Positions 39,405 to 49,785 of a stretch of DNA of 64,000 bases are shown here, one piece after another. Source of the stretch: Rhodobacter sp. (GTDB taxonomy: Bacteria > Pseudomonadota > Alphaproteobacteria > Rhodobacterales > Rhodobacteraceae). The notes under the pieces are model-generated. The model saw only the letters and a program-made list of their open reading frames with translations. It was not told the DNA's origin and made no database searches. The DNA lies in NCBI GenBank assembly GCA_013821825.1, contig PNJK01000007.1, positions 31,456 through 95,455 of the forward strand. Reading direction: 5' to 3'. Position numbers and translations under genes: made by a program. Positions within the stretch are counted from its first letter, which is position 1, and every line of letters starts with the position of its first letter.

Positions 39405-40331
39405 TCAGCCATTGGCCTGGCCGATCTCTGCCAGGTCATAAGGCGTGGACTGGTAGATCTCGTTGATCCAGTTGCCATAAAGCAGGTGGGCGTGACTTCT
39501 CCAACGGTTCAGGGGCGGCATCGCGGGATTGTCGTCGGGATAGTAGTTCAAGGGCACGTTGATCGGGGTGCCGTTGGCGATGTCGCGGTCATATTCCTGT
39601 TTCAGCGTGTCGCTGTCGTATTCGAAGTGGTTGAAGATGTAGAGCGCGCGGTGGGCGGCATCCTCGATCAGGCACGGACCGACCTCGTCCGACCCGAGAA
39701 GGGTCTTCAGGCCGGGTACGGCGTCGATCTCGGCTTGTTTCATCTCGGTCCAGCGGCTGACCGGGATGACGAAGTTGTCCGAAAACCCGCGCAAAAAGGG
39801 CGAGGTCGGGCAGAGGTTGCGGTGGCGGAAGCAGCCGAACGCCTTGTGGTCGAGCATGTACTTCTGCACGCCGTGAAAGTGGTTGATCATCGCCATGCCA
39901 CCCCAGCAGACGCCGAAAGTGGACTGCACGTTGGTCTGGGTCCAATCCATGACCTCGCACAATTCGTCCCAATAGGTGACCTCTTCGAACGGCAGATGCT
40001 CGATCGGGGCACCGGTGATGATCAGGCCGTCGAACTTCTGGTCCTTCACCTCCTGAAAGGGGTGGTAGAAGGCTTCCATGTGTTCGGCGGCGGTGTTGCG
40101 GGTCTGGTGTTCGGACATGCGGATCAGGTGCAGGTCGATCTGCAAGGGAGTGGCGCCGATCAGCCGGGCGAACTGGGTTTCCGTCTGGATCTTCTTCGGC
40201 ATCAGGTTCAGCAAGCCGATCTTCAGCGGCCGGATATCCTGCCGTGCCGCCCGTTCCGGCGACATGACCATGACGCCTTCGTTCCGCAGAACGTCGAAGG
40301 CGGGCAGGGTCTCGGGAAGCTTGATCGGCAT
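39405..40331 (-). CDS. metA: Homoserine O-acyltransferase MetA
   Basis: [69 protein letters not shown]. Confidence 0.95.
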   Translation of the reverse strand: MPIKLPETLPAFDVLRNEGVMVMSPERAARQDIRPLKIGLLNLMPKKIQTETQFARLIGATPLQIDLHLIRMSEHQTRNTAAEHMEAFYHPFQEVKDQKFDGLIITGAPIEHLPFEEVTYWDELCEVMDWTQTNVQSTFGVCWGGMAMINHFHGVQKYMLDHKAFGCFRHRNLCPTSPFLRGFSDNFVIPVSRWTEMKQAEIDAVPGLKTLLGSDEVGPCLIEDAAHRALYIFNHFEYDSDTLKQEYDRDIANGTPINVPLNYYPDDNPAMPPLNRWRSHAHLLYGNWINEIYQSTPYDLAEIGQANG

Positions 40332-40405
40332 TGGCTGGGTCCTTCAGGTCGGAAAAAAGACCTAGGGGAAGTTCGCGGCTGCATCAAGGCCGCAGGGCTG
40401 CGAGG

Positions 40406-41263
40406 TCAGGCGCGGTCGATGGCCCGGGCGATCAGGCCGTCGAAGCCGGGGGCATCCTTGACGCTTGCGACCTCTTCTGCGGTGACTGTCACCCCCCAGC
40501 GCGCCATGGCGGCATAGCGCGGCTGACGGTGGGCAAGCGCGCGGGCATAGGTCCAGCGCACGAAGTGGTCAGGATCGCAGGTTTCTTCGCTAACGGAATG
40601 GGTTGCTCGGTATTCTTCCCACATCGCATGAAGGAATTCTGGCTGGTAATACATCGGTTTCGGCGCACGGTCAAAACGGCGGACCAGTTCCGCGGTGTGG
40701 GCATCCGATCCCTTGATCCAGACCAGAAGCAGCGTGTCGGCCAGTTGCCGCATCACCGGATCCGCGGGATCTTCGGGGTTCACGACTTCGCAGATCGAAC
40801 CGGAAGTGTCGCAGACGAAGTTCGGATAGCCATAGATCTCTCGGGCGCGATCCGAGAAACGGGCGGTGTCCAGCATTGCCGCCACCTCGGCGGCGCGGTG
40901 CTGCTCCTGGCGCTTCATGTATTCCGCGAAGGGCACCCCGCCCTTTGCCGGGTCGCCCGGTTTGCCAAGGTAGGTAGACAGCGGGGCCAGATTGTTGAAG
41001 GTGATGTTCGAGGCGATATAGACGGAATCCGTCATCAGAAGCTCGCGCAGAAGCGGCACCCTCATCGCCTCGCGCTTGAAGTTGTCGGCGATGAATTCGT
41101 TCATGTAGCGCGTGCCGATCCGGTAATCGACCGAGTAGTGGAACCAGGACCCCTGACCGCGCAGCATGGCGGCAAGATGCGTCTTGCCAAGGCCCGACAT
41201 GCCATAAAGCAGCACCCGCTTGGCGGAGGCTGCCAGATAGTCCTTGCCGGTCGGATAGATCAT
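40406..41263 (-). CDS. P-loop ATPase-like conserved hypothetical
   Basis: RVLLYGMSGLGKTHLAAML Walker A. Confidence 0.75.
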   Translation of the reverse strand: MIYPTGKDYLAASAKRVLLYGMSGLGKTHLAAMLRGQGSWFHYSVDYRIGTRYMNEFIADNFKREAMRVPLLRELLMTDSVYIASNITFNNLAPLSTYLGKPGDPAKGGVPFAEYMKRQEQHRAAEVAAMLDTARFSDRAREIYGYPNFVCDTSGSICEVVNPEDPADPVMRQLADTLLLVWIKGSDAHTAELVRRFDRAPKPMYYQPEFLHAMWEEYRATHSVSEETCDPDHFVRWTYARALAHRQPRYAAMARWGVTVTAEEVASVKDAPGFDGLIARAIDRA

Positions 41264-41317
41264 TGCGTCACCTCTTGGCCTCTGTTAGCGCCGGGCCTCG
41301 CGGGTGACAACGAAAAA

Positions 41318-41342
41318 CCCCGCCCGGTGAACGGGCCGGGCT
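41318..41342. terminator. Rho-independent terminator-like hairpin
   Basis: AAAAACCCCGCCCGGTGAACGGGCCGGGCTTTG; near-perfect stem, A-tract for minus-strand transcript. Confidence 0.55.
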
Positions 41343-41364
41343 TTGATATCGCCGGAGACCCGGA

Positions 41365-42462
41365 TCAGAACGTATAGCCGACTTTCAGGCCAATCGCGAT
41401 GGCGGAGCTGTCGGCGAAGCTGGCCGATGGAACCGCGCCGTCCAGGGTGGTCTGCGCGCCGCCGATGTCGAGGTAACGCACGCCACCGGAGATTTTGACA
41501 TTATCCATGGAGTAGGTTGCTGCCAGACCGATCGACTTCTGTCCGTCCGACGGCCCGAGGTTGGACGAAAACCCGCCAAGTGCCTTTTGATAGCCCAGCG
41601 ACACCGCGGCCGACCAGTTTTCGTTGAGCCGGCGTCCGACACCCAGATTGTAGGTCGTATAATCGCCCGAATAGGACACCAGAGGCGTCGTCGGCGGGTA
41701 GTTGGCAGGGTCGATCGAGAACGCGGACCAGTCAACCCAACGGATCGAGCCGAAAAGAAGCGTGTCCTTGGCGATGCCTGACTGGAATTCGAGGTTCACC
41801 GATTGCGGGGTCTCGATGCTGGTGGTCGAGTCAAGGAATGCACCGCCGGTCAGAAGGCTTGCGTCCTGTGTGGCCAGCCCGTGCTTGATCTTCGAATTGT
41901 AGGTCAGTGCGACCCGAAGGGCGATTTCCGGCTTTTCATAAGCAATGCCGACCACATAGCCCAGAGCGCCATCCTTGTCGCCGTTGGCCGTGTAGCTGGC
42001 GACGAAGGGGATGGATGCCTGTGCCGCAAAGGTCTGATAGCGCAGGCCGCCAAGAAAGCTGATGTTCGATGGCAGCGTATACTTCGCCATCAGCGTCAGG
42101 GCTTCGGTCTTCAGTTCTGCCGTGGTGCCAGTGGCATAGTAGGCGGTGCCCGCAGGATAATCGGCCTTCGCGCCGAACGGCTGGTCATAGATAAGCGCCA
42201 GAGCGAGACGGTCGTTCAGGTCCATCTTTACCGCCGTGCCAAGCTGAAGATAGTCGCCGGCCATGTCACCCGAGGCATCCGTTCCGACCGGTGCCACCTC
42301 GTTGCCGGATACATCGGGCGAGACCGCGCCGAACGAAAGTTCGACGTAGCTGCCCTTTTCGAAGATTGCGGCGATCGATTGACCGGATCGGTCAAGCGCC
42401 CCGGCCAAAGCGGCACCGGCCACCGCTGACAAGCCGGCTGCCGTAGTCAGAATGCGTTTCAT
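41365..42462 (-). CDS. FadL/OmpP1-like outer membrane transport protein
   Basis: MKRILTTAAGLSAVAGAALAGALDRSGQSIAAIFEKGSYVELSFGAVSPDVSG; C-terminal AIGLKVGYTF. Confidence 0.85.
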   Translation of the reverse strand: MKRILTTAAGLSAVAGAALAGALDRSGQSIAAIFEKGSYVELSFGAVSPDVSGNEVAPVGTDASGDMAGDYLQLGTAVKMDLNDRLALALIYDQPFGAKADYPAGTAYYATGTTAELKTEALTLMAKYTLPSNISFLGGLRYQTFAAQASIPFVASYTANGDKDGALGYVVGIAYEKPEIALRVALTYNSKIKHGLATQDASLLTGGAFLDSTTSIETPQSVNLEFQSGIAKDTLLFGSIRWVDWSAFSIDPANYPPTTPLVSYSGDYTTYNLGVGRRLNENWSAAVSLGYQKALGGFSSNLGPSDGQKSIGLAATYSMDNVKISGGVRYLDIGGAQTTLDGAVPSASFADSSAIAIGLKVGYTF

Positions 42463-42542
42463 TTCCTCATCCCTGGATCTGAGATCTCCCCCGCCAGGAA
42501 CGCTAGGCCTGGGGGTGTGTTCGGTCAATCAATGACGCCGCG

Positions 42543-43439
42543 TCACGAATCCTTGACCGAAATGTGCTGTGGCGAAGACGTGACGCTTCGGCGGAGGCTG
42601 ATCCAGATTCCAAGGAAGATCAGGCTGGCGCCGATGACCAGCGGCACCTCGACCGGCTCGGCGTAGAAAACGGCCCCGATGACGGCGATGACCGGAAGAC
42701 GGGCGAAATCCACCGGAACGACCATGCTGGCCGGGGCGAGCGACAGCGCGGTGGTAAGGCACAGGTGCGCGGTCACTCCGGCGATGCCGATCAGGATCAG
42801 CCAGGGCAGGGTGGCCAGTGTCGGCAGCGCGACCACCCCGTCCGCCAGCATCGCGACCGTCCCGAAGCCTGCCTGCATCAAGGTCAGCCAGAACAGGATC
42901 GCGATGATCGGTTCGCCCTTGGTCAGCAACTTGGTCATCAGCGTGGTGGCCGCGAAGAAGATCGCTGCCCCGGCCGCAGCCAGGATCCCCGGGTCAAGCT
43001 GAGCGAAATTGGGGCGGGCGACGATGAGGATGCCCAGAAAGCCCAGCCCGGCTGCCAGCAGCTTGCGCGGCGTCAGCCGTTCGCCAAGCACCAGCGGCGA
43101 TAAGAGAATCACCCAGATCGGCGAGGTGAACTCCAGCGCGAAGACCTGCGCCAGGGGAATCACGGTCAGGGCCCAGAACCAAAGTGACTGCCCGGTGAAG
43201 TGAAAGACATTGCGCAAGAGGTGGCTGCTCAGCCGGTCGCTGCGCACCCGCGCAAGCTGGCCGGTTGCCAGGGCGATGCCGAGGACGATCACGAAGCCTG
43301 CCACCGACCGGAAGGCCAGAATCTCGAACGTGTCATGAACATCCTTGATTTCGCGCGTGGCCACCGCCATCGCGCTGAAGGCGGCGATGGCCCCGGTCAT
43401 CCAGAGCGCGGCGGCAAGGGGGCGATGGGCGGGGCTCAT
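42543..43439 (-). CDS. DMT (EamA) family transporter
   Basis: About ten TM segments; FTSPIWVILLSPLVLGERLTPRK. Confidence 0.9.
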   Translation of the reverse strand: MSPAHRPLAAALWMTGAIAAFSAMAVATREIKDVHDTFEILAFRSVAGFVIVLGIALATGQLARVRSDRLSSHLLRNVFHFTGQSLWFWALTVIPLAQVFALEFTSPIWVILLSPLVLGERLTPRKLLAAGLGFLGILIVARPNFAQLDPGILAAAGAAIFFAATTLMTKLLTKGEPIIAILFWLTLMQAGFGTVAMLADGVVALPTLATLPWLILIGIAGVTAHLCLTTALSLAPASMVVPVDFARLPVIAVIGAVFYAEPVEVPLVIGASLIFLGIWISLRRSVTSSPQHISVKDS

Positions 43440-43756
43440 CGCGCGACCCTTGCCGGGGGCGCGGCAATTGTCCAGCCGCCTTCAGCCGCGCCGGGATGCG
43501 TTTGGCGGTGGTGGTCTGGCCAAGACCCCTGCAGGGTCTCTGGCGTGCGGTAGCGGACCTGCTACAGCAGCGGCAGACGAGGGTCGTGAAGTTCTGCTTG
43601 CAAGCGGCCTCGGCAGACGTGGCAAGAAACGCAAGCGCTGCGGCGGCGCTCAGGGATTTCAAGGCAATCGCTCCGGGCAGAATTGGCCCGGGGGGCACAG
43701 GACCCCGATCAAATGGATGCCGCAAGTCGGCGATTCCCTGTGCCGGGATGGGCCGC

Positions 43757-44032
43757 TCAGTCGCTTTCCGAAACCTGGAAATCACGCCCAAGCTGTGAGG
43801 TTGCAGCGAACCACACGCTGGCGCGGGTGCGGGTCTGGTGCGCCTGGAAAGCAGGACGGTCAGTAAAGGTTTCATCCAGCCGCCAGACCAGCGGATCATC
43901 GGTGGGATCGACGTTGAACGACAGGCAGCCGGGTTCAGAGCGCGACAGGCGGACATGGTCGGGCAGGTGGGTGCGCACGAAGTCAGCCTCACCCGCGGTC
44001 CGGCAGGAGAGGGTGCCGGTGACGCGGATCAT
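43757..44032 (-). CDS. Antibiotic biosynthesis monooxygenase-like (ABM) quinol monooxygenase
   Basis: [65 protein letters not shown]. Confidence 0.82.
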   Translation of the reverse strand: MIRVTGTLSCRTAGEADFVRTHLPDHVRLSRSEPGCLSFNVDPTDDPLVWRLDETFTDRPAFQAHQTRTRASVWFAATSQLGRDFQVSESD

Positions 44033-45603
44033 TCCAGCTCGATCGTGCCCGGCGGCTTTGATGTACAATCGTAGAAGACGCGGTTAACCCCTTGAACTTC
44101 ATTTATGATCCGCGTTGCAGTCTCGCCAAGGAAATCATGGGTGAAGGGGTAATAGTCTGCAGTCATGCCGTCGACAGAGGTCACCGCGCGCAGGGCAAGC
44201 GCATAGTCGTAGGTGCGCCCGTCGCCCATCACGCCGACGGTCTTCATCGGCAGAATGGCGGCGAAGGCCTGCCAGATTTCGTCGTAAAGCCCGTGCTTCC
44301 TGATCTGGTCAATATAGACGGCATCGGCGCGGCGCAGGATGTCCAGCTTTTCCGTGGTGATCTCGCCCGGGCAGCGGATCGCAAGGCCGGGGCCGGGGAA
44401 GGGGTGGCGGCCGATGAAGCTGGCGGGCAGGCCAAGCTCGCGGCCCAGGGCGCGGACCTCGTCCTTGAAAAGCTCGCGCAAGGGTTCGACGAGCTTCAGC
44501 CCCATCTTTTCGGGAAGGCCGCCGACGTTGTGATGTGACTTGATCGTGACCGATGGCCCGCCCGAGAAGCTGACGCTTTCGATCACATCGGGGTAAAGCG
44601 TCCCCTGCGCAAGGAACTTTGCCCCGCCAACCTCATGCGCGTGCTTCTGGAAGACGTCGATGAACAGCCTGCCAATGGTCTTGCGCTTGACCTCGGGATC
44701 CGAAACGCCCTCAAGCGCGCCGAGGAACAGGTCGCTTTCGTCGGCATGAATCAGCGGCATGTTGTAGTGGTCGCGGAACATGGTCACGACTTGTTCGGCC
44801 TCGCCCTGCCGAAGCAGGCCGTGGTCGACGAAGACGCAGGTCAACTGGTTGCCGATCGCTTCGTGGATCAGGACGGCGGCGACGGAACTGTCCACCCCGC
44901 CGGACAGCCCGCAGATCACCTTGGCGTCGCCAACCTGCGCGCGGATCCTGGCGATGGCCTCTTCGCGGTATGCACCCATCGTCCAGTCACCCTTGAACCC
45001 GGCCAGCTTCACGAAATTCTCGTAAAGCCGCGCGCCTTTCGGGGTGTGATGCACTTCGGGGTGGAACTGGACCGCGTAGAAATGCCGCGCCGGGTCGGCC
45101 GTGATGGCAAAGGGCGCATTGGGCGAGGTGCCGTAGACGCTGAAACCGGGAGCGATTTCAGAGACATGGTCGCCGTGGCTCATCCACACCTGCTCGCGGG
45201 CAAGGGGGCCGTCTTCCGGCGGGAACCAGCCTGCAAGGATCGGGTGCGTGAGGTCGGTCGGAGACACGTAGGCGCGGCCGAACTCGGCGGTGCCATGGCC
45301 GCGCTCCACCTTGCCGCCAAGGCAGTGCATCATCACTTGCTGGCCATAGCAGATGCCAAGGACCGGCACGCCTGCCGTGAAGGCCGAGGCCGGTGGCATC
45401 GGGGCGCCGTCGGTGAACACCGACGCCGGGCCACCGGAAAAGATGATTGCCTTTGGCGCGAATGCCTTCAGGAAGGTATCGTCCACTCGGTTGAACGGGT
45501 GGATTTCACAGTAGACGTTCAGCTCGCGCAGGCGGCGCGCGATCAGCTGCGTCACCTGGCTGCCAAAGTCGATGATCAAAAGGCGGTCATGCGCTTGGGT
45601 CAT
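44029..45603 (-). CDS. guaA: GMP synthase (glutamine-hydrolysing)
   Basis: [49 protein letters not shown]-terminal KPPGTIELE. Confidence 0.98.
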   Translation of the reverse strand: MTQAHDRLLIIDFGSQVTQLIARRLRELNVYCEIHPFNRVDDTFLKAFAPKAIIFSGGPASVFTDGAPMPPASAFTAGVPVLGICYGQQVMMHCLGGKVERGHGTAEFGRAYVSPTDLTHPILAGWFPPEDGPLAREQVWMSHGDHVSEIAPGFSVYGTSPNAPFAITADPARHFYAVQFHPEVHHTPKGARLYENFVKLAGFKGDWTMGAYREEAIARIRAQVGDAKVICGLSGGVDSSVAAVLIHEAIGNQLTCVFVDHGLLRQGEAEQVVTMFRDHYNMPLIHADESDLFLGALEGVSDPEVKRKTIGRLFIDVFQKHAHEVGGAKFLAQGTLYPDVIESVSFSGGPSVTIKSHHNVGGLPEKMGLKLVEPLRELFKDEVRALGRELGLPASFIGRHPFPGPGLAIRCPGEITTEKLDILRRADAVYIDQIRKHGLYDEIWQAFAAILPMKTVGVMGDGRTYDYALALRAVTSVDGMTADYYPFTHDFLGETATRIINEVQGVNRVFYDCTSKPPGTIELE

Positions 45604-45657
45604 GCGCCCGCTTAGGATGCCGCGCGGTGAAGTTCAAGCCTTCGTGCGCTTGCGCCG

Positions 45658-45689
45658 GGCAATGTCGTTTCCGTCCGCAGGCAATGTCG
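45658..45689 (+). promoter_or_regulatory. Direct repeat GGCAATGTCG x2 upstream of mttB-family gene
   Basis: Copies at 45658-45667 and 45680-45689, 22 bp apart. Confidence 0.5.
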
Positions 45690-45773
45690 GTTTTGGAAGG
45701 CAAGTGGCGGTTTCGAGGCTGGGCTTGCAGCCATTTGGCGGCATAAGACCGGCGAAGAGTTTCGGAGGACGAC

Positions 45774-47315
45774 ATGAACGAAGTAGGCGGGCGCAGGGCG
45801 CGCAGTGGGGGCGGGGCAACCCGGCGGGCGGAACGGACGGCGGTCAGCTTCGAGACCGCGCGCTTTATTCAGCGCAATATTCCGAACTTCGAGATCCTGA
45901 ACGAGGAAGCGCTCCAGATCATCGAATGGAACGCCGAGACGGTTCTGGAAGAGATCGGGGTGAACTTCGTCGAGAACCCGGCAGCACTGGACCTGTGGCG
46001 CGCAGCAGGTGCGGATGTGCGTGGCGAAAGGGTGCATATCCCGCGTGGCCTTGCGCGCAAGCTTTGCGCCACCGCGCCGTCGTCCTTCACCCAGCACGCC
46101 CGCAACCCCGAACGCAATGTCGAGGTCGGTGGCCGCAATCTGGTGCTGGCGCCGGTCTATGGCCCCCCCTTCGTGCGCGATGCGGAAGGCGGTCGACGCT
46201 ATGCCACGCTGGAGGATTTCCAGAATTTCGTGAAGCTGGGCTACATGTCCAAGTGGCTGCACCATTCCGGCGGCACGGTCTGCGAGCCGACGGACATCCC
46301 GGTGAACAAGCGCCACCTTGATATGCTGATGGCGCATATGGTGCTGTCGGACAAACCCTACATGGGGTCAGTGACCGAACCCTCGCGCGCAACCGATTCG
46401 GTGGCGATGTCGAAGATCCTGTTTGGCGACGCTTTCGTCGACCAGAACACGGTAATGACCTCGCTGATCAACATCAACTCGCCGCTGACCTTCGACGGCA
46501 TCATGATGGGCGCGCTGGAGGTTTATGCCCGCGCCAATCAGGCCGCGATCATCAGCCCCTTCATCGTGGGCGGGGCCATGGCCCCGGTGACGGTCGCAGG
46601 CACGCTGACACAGGTTCTGGCCGAAGTGCTCGCGGGCGTGGCCTACAGCCAGCTGGTTCGGGCAGGCGCTCCGGTGATCTTCGGGGCCTTCGTGACCTCG
46701 ATCGACATGAACTCCGGCGCGCCGACCTTCGGCACGCCGGAAGCTGCGCACATCACCTATGGCGCCGGGCAACTGGCGCGGCGGATGAACCTGCCCTACC
46801 GGTCGGGCGGCAGCTTCTGCGGCTCGAAACTGCCGGATGCGCAGGCGGCTTATGAGACGGCGAACTCGCTCAACATGGCGCTGCTGGCCGGGGTCAATTT
46901 CATGCTGCACGCCTGCGGCTGGCTGGAGGGCGGGCTGGTCTCCAGCTACGAGAAGTTCGTGATGGACGCCGATCAGCTGGGCACGCTGCACCACTTGGCG
47001 CAGGGCATCATCATGGACACCAACGGTCAGGCGATGGACGCGATCCGCGAGGTTGGACCGGGCGGGCACTACCTTGGCTGCAGCCATACTCAGGCCAACT
47101 TCAAATCGGCCTTCTGGCGGTCCGACCTGTTCGATTACAAGCCCTTCGAGACCTGGGCCGAGGAAGGCGCACGCGACACGCAGACTCTGGCGGCCGAAAG
47201 GGTGAGAAAGCAGCTGGCCGACTATCAGCCGCCCGAAATCGACCCCGGCACCCGCGAAGCGCTGGAGGCCTTTGTCGCGCAGCGCAAGTCCGAGATGCCG
47301 GACGCCTTTATCTGA
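45774..47315 (+). CDS. MttB-family (trimethylamine methyltransferase-like) protein, non-pyrrolysine
   Basis: RFIQRNIPNFEILNEEALQIIEWNAETVLEEIGVNF; long uninterrupted ORF with no in-frame TAG. Confidence 0.92.
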   Translation: MNEVGGRRARSGGGATRRAERTAVSFETARFIQRNIPNFEILNEEALQIIEWNAETVLEEIGVNFVENPAALDLWRAAGADVRGERVHIPRGLARKLCATAPSSFTQHARNPERNVEVGGRNLVLAPVYGPPFVRDAEGGRRYATLEDFQNFVKLGYMSKWLHHSGGTVCEPTDIPVNKRHLDMLMAHMVLSDKPYMGSVTEPSRATDSVAMSKILFGDAFVDQNTVMTSLININSPLTFDGIMMGALEVYARANQAAIISPFIVGGAMAPVTVAGTLTQVLAEVLAGVAYSQLVRAGAPVIFGAFVTSIDMNSGAPTFGTPEAAHITYGAGQLARRMNLPYRSGGSFCGSKLPDAQAAYETANSLNMALLAGVNFMLHACGWLEGGLVSSYEKFVMDADQLGTLHHLAQGIIMDTNGQAMDAIREVGPGGHYLGCSHTQANFKSAFWRSDLFDYKPFETWAEEGARDTQTLAAERVRKQLADYQPPEIDPGTREALEAFVAQRKSEMPDAFI

Positions 47316-47336
47316 ACCACGCCAGCATTGGCTGCA

Positions 47337-47360
47337 AAAGGGGCGGGCGACCGCCCCTTT
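47337..47360. terminator. Bidirectional terminator hairpin
   Basis: AAAGGGGCGG-GCGA-CCGCCCCTTT, perfect 10-bp stem between convergent genes. Confidence 0.8.
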
Positions 47361-47378
47361 CGGCATTTTGGTCGACGC

Positions 47379-47663
47379 TCAGGCGAACTCCTGGCGACGC
47401 AACAGCTGTGCCTCGGACAGCAGGGCGATCAGGACCTCGATGTGGCGGGCGGCGGAATAGGTCACATCGCCCGCAAGGCGGATCGTCTCCAGTTCCTCCT
47501 CAACCGAGATCAGCGAGGGCACGGTTTCCTCGGGCGACATCCCGCATTTGACCAGCCGGCGCAGATCCCGCTCGCGCCGGTAATCGCCAAGACCGAAGCG
47601 GGCGGCGCGCATCAAGAGCCGCGGGCGGCGCAGGTTGGCTAGAAGGATGCGAAAATCTGACAT
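47379..47663 (-). CDS. Conserved hypothetical protein (possibly DUF6477)
   Basis: MSDFRILLANLRRPRLLMRAARFGLGDYRRERDLRRLV. Confidence 0.7.
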   Translation of the reverse strand: MSDFRILLANLRRPRLLMRAARFGLGDYRRERDLRRLVKCGMSPEETVPSLISVEEELETIRLAGDVTYSAARHIEVLIALLSEAQLLRRQEFA

Positions 47664-47794
47664 TGGGCTCTCCGTTGCTGGTCGGAGACATCATGCGGCA
47701 CCGCAACCTTGCGTTGCGTGATCGGGCTTTGCAGCGAACGGGTGTTACCGAAAAGTTTAGGAATTACGAGCAATTGTGCAGACCGGCCGAGTGT

Positions 47795-47810
47795 TTAACC
47801 AACAGGTAAC
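47795..47810. promoter_or_regulatory. CtrA-like site
   Basis: TTAA-N7-GTAAC (TTAACCAACAGGTAAC) 21 bp upstream of the next ORF. Confidence 0.35.
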
Positions 47811-47830
47811 CAATTCCACCCAAGGTTGCG

Positions 47831-49012
47831 ATGGTCCAAGGCTGGACTCATCACACTTCGGGTGTGAACAAGGACGGGACGACTGAATTGCCAGAACTCA
47901 CTGCTGCCAGCCTGCCAGACTGGCTTCCTGCTGCCGTGCGTCACTACCTGCATCATACCGAGGACGGCACGTCTTTCAGGGCCCTGGCACGCCGCGAGGG
48001 TTTGCACCCCTCGACCATTCTGCGTCAGGTGCGGCGGTTTGAAAGCCGCCGCGAAGATCCGTTGATGGATGAAGCGCTGTCAGCAGTGTCCCGTCGTGCT
48101 CTGCAATCCACCGATGACCCAGCCCGAAAGGAAGATCAGCCCATGTCCGTGCACCCGCGCAACTCCTCTGCCGCCCCGAAAGCCGAGATTTGCGACGAAC
48201 AATCCCTGGAGCGTGAAGGCCGCAGGATCCTGCGCCGCCTTGCCGAACCGGGCGCCGTGATGGCCATTGCGCCCGAAATGGACAAGGCCGTCGTCCTGCG
48301 CGATTTCCCGGATGGCCGCTCCCTTCGGACGGGGGTGTTGGACCGCTCCGTTGCCCAGGCCTTCACGCTGAAAGAGTGGATCGCCTGCCGAAAGGTGGGG
48401 AGGGTCTCGACCTACGAGATCACCTCGGTTGGCCGCGCAGCGCTGCGCCGGATGATCGAAGAAGAGGACCGCCGCCGCCAGGGCGCGGCCGAGGGCGCGT
48501 CCTTCGGCGACCAGCACCGCGTCTGGGGCGAACGCTCGGTCATGGATGACGAAGGCCCGCGCCGGGTCCGCTACAACATGGCCGAAAGTCCGGTGGGCGT
48601 GCTTGGCCGCAGGCGCGACCGCGACGGCAAGCCGTTTCTTGAGGCCGAACTGGTCGAGGCAGCGGAACGCCTGCGCGAGGATTTCGAGCTGGCACAAATG
48701 GGGCCGCGCGTGGCGCAGAACTGGGACCGCTTTCTGACCGGCGGCGACCGGGGGGCGTTTCAGCCGGACAGCGGGATTGGCGAAGGGCCGGGGCGTGCCC
48801 GTGGAAGGGTGGCGGCGGCCTTGCGCGACCTTGGGCCGGGCCTTGGCGACGTGGCTCTGCGCTGCTGCTGCTTTCTGGAAGGGTTGGAGGTGGCAGAAAA
48901 GCGGATGGGCTGGGCTGCGCGGTCAGGCAAGATTGTGCTGCGCATCGCCCTGATGCGGCTGCGCCGCCATTACGACGAGACCTATGGCCGCTCTGGCCCC
49001 TTGATCGGGTGA
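47831..49012 (+). CDS. DUF6456-type helix-turn-helix protein
   Basis: HTH-like SFRALARREGLHPSTILRQVRRFESRR; C-terminal NMAESPVGVLGRRRDRDGKPFLEAELVEAAERLREDFELAQMGPRVAQNWDRF. Confidence 0.8.
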   Translation: MVQGWTHHTSGVNKDGTTELPELTAASLPDWLPAAVRHYLHHTEDGTSFRALARREGLHPSTILRQVRRFESRREDPLMDEALSAVSRRALQSTDDPARKEDQPMSVHPRNSSAAPKAEICDEQSLEREGRRILRRLAEPGAVMAIAPEMDKAVVLRDFPDGRSLRTGVLDRSVAQAFTLKEWIACRKVGRVSTYEITSVGRAALRRMIEEEDRRRQGAAEGASFGDQHRVWGERSVMDDEGPRRVRYNMAESPVGVLGRRRDRDGKPFLEAELVEAAERLREDFELAQMGPRVAQNWDRFLTGGDRGAFQPDSGIGEGPGRARGRVAAALRDLGPGLGDVALRCCCFLEGLEVAEKRMGWAARSGKIVLRIALMRLRRHYDETYGRSGPLIG

Positions 49013-49106
49013 CGCTGCAAACGCTCTGGCCAACAGGCCGTCGGCAGCCGGTTTCGGACATGGCGGTGCGCCGGGGCGCCCCGCCATTTCGGCTATGGAC
49101 ACGCTG

Positions 49107-49785
49107 TCAGGCGTTGGCGCGGGTGAACTTTGCCGCGTGGCATAAGCCCGCCAGTGTAGCGCCAACCAAGGGGGCCACAATGAACACCCAAAGATCGGTC
49201 AAAGCCTGGCCACCGGCAAACAGCGCCGGGCGGATGGGCCGCGCCGGGTTGACCGACACGCCGGTCACATTGATGCCTACCGGATGGATCGCGGTCAGGG
49301 TCGGGCCAATCGCCCTCCCCGCAATCGCGCTTGGTGCGTCCGACGCAGTGGCACCGGGAATGCCTGTGACGAACAGGCAGGTCATGCCACCTCGAAGACC
49401 AGGGCTGCGCTCATGGAAACCTCGCCCGGATTGCCCGCGCAGAATCCGTTTTGGCCAAGGCTGTTTGTAGCCAGCAAATAGCCCGCCTTGCCTGACGCGA
49501 TCAGCAGCAGAAAACCCGGACCAGCAATCGCTCCGGTCCCCTGGGCAATCGCATAACCCACAAGATCACTTGTACTCATCCGGCCCGCCAGCATCATGCT
49601 CAGCGATACCGACGGGTTGAGATGCGCACCGGAAATCGCACCAGGACCATAGGCCGCGGCCACAATTGTCGGACCGAAGGCCAAGCTGATGCCCGAAAGG
49701 CCGATGGCGCTGCGGGCGATCACCGCCGCACCTCATCCGAACAGCACCAGGATGAACGTTCAAAGCCCCTCAGGTTGTTCATCTT
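49107..49785 (-). pseudogene. aqpZ: Disrupted aquaporin (MIP family)
   Basis: Two fragments in different frames: IVAAAYGPGAISGAHLNPSVSLSMMLAGRM... and GPTLTAIHPVGINVTGVSVNPARPIRPALFAGGQALTDLWVFIVAPLVGATLAGL; upstream FILVLFG-stop-GAAVIA in same family. Confidence 0.88.

Noticed and set aside
45774-47315. Pyrrolysine-containing MttB
   Set aside because: No in-frame TAG within the continuous ORF.
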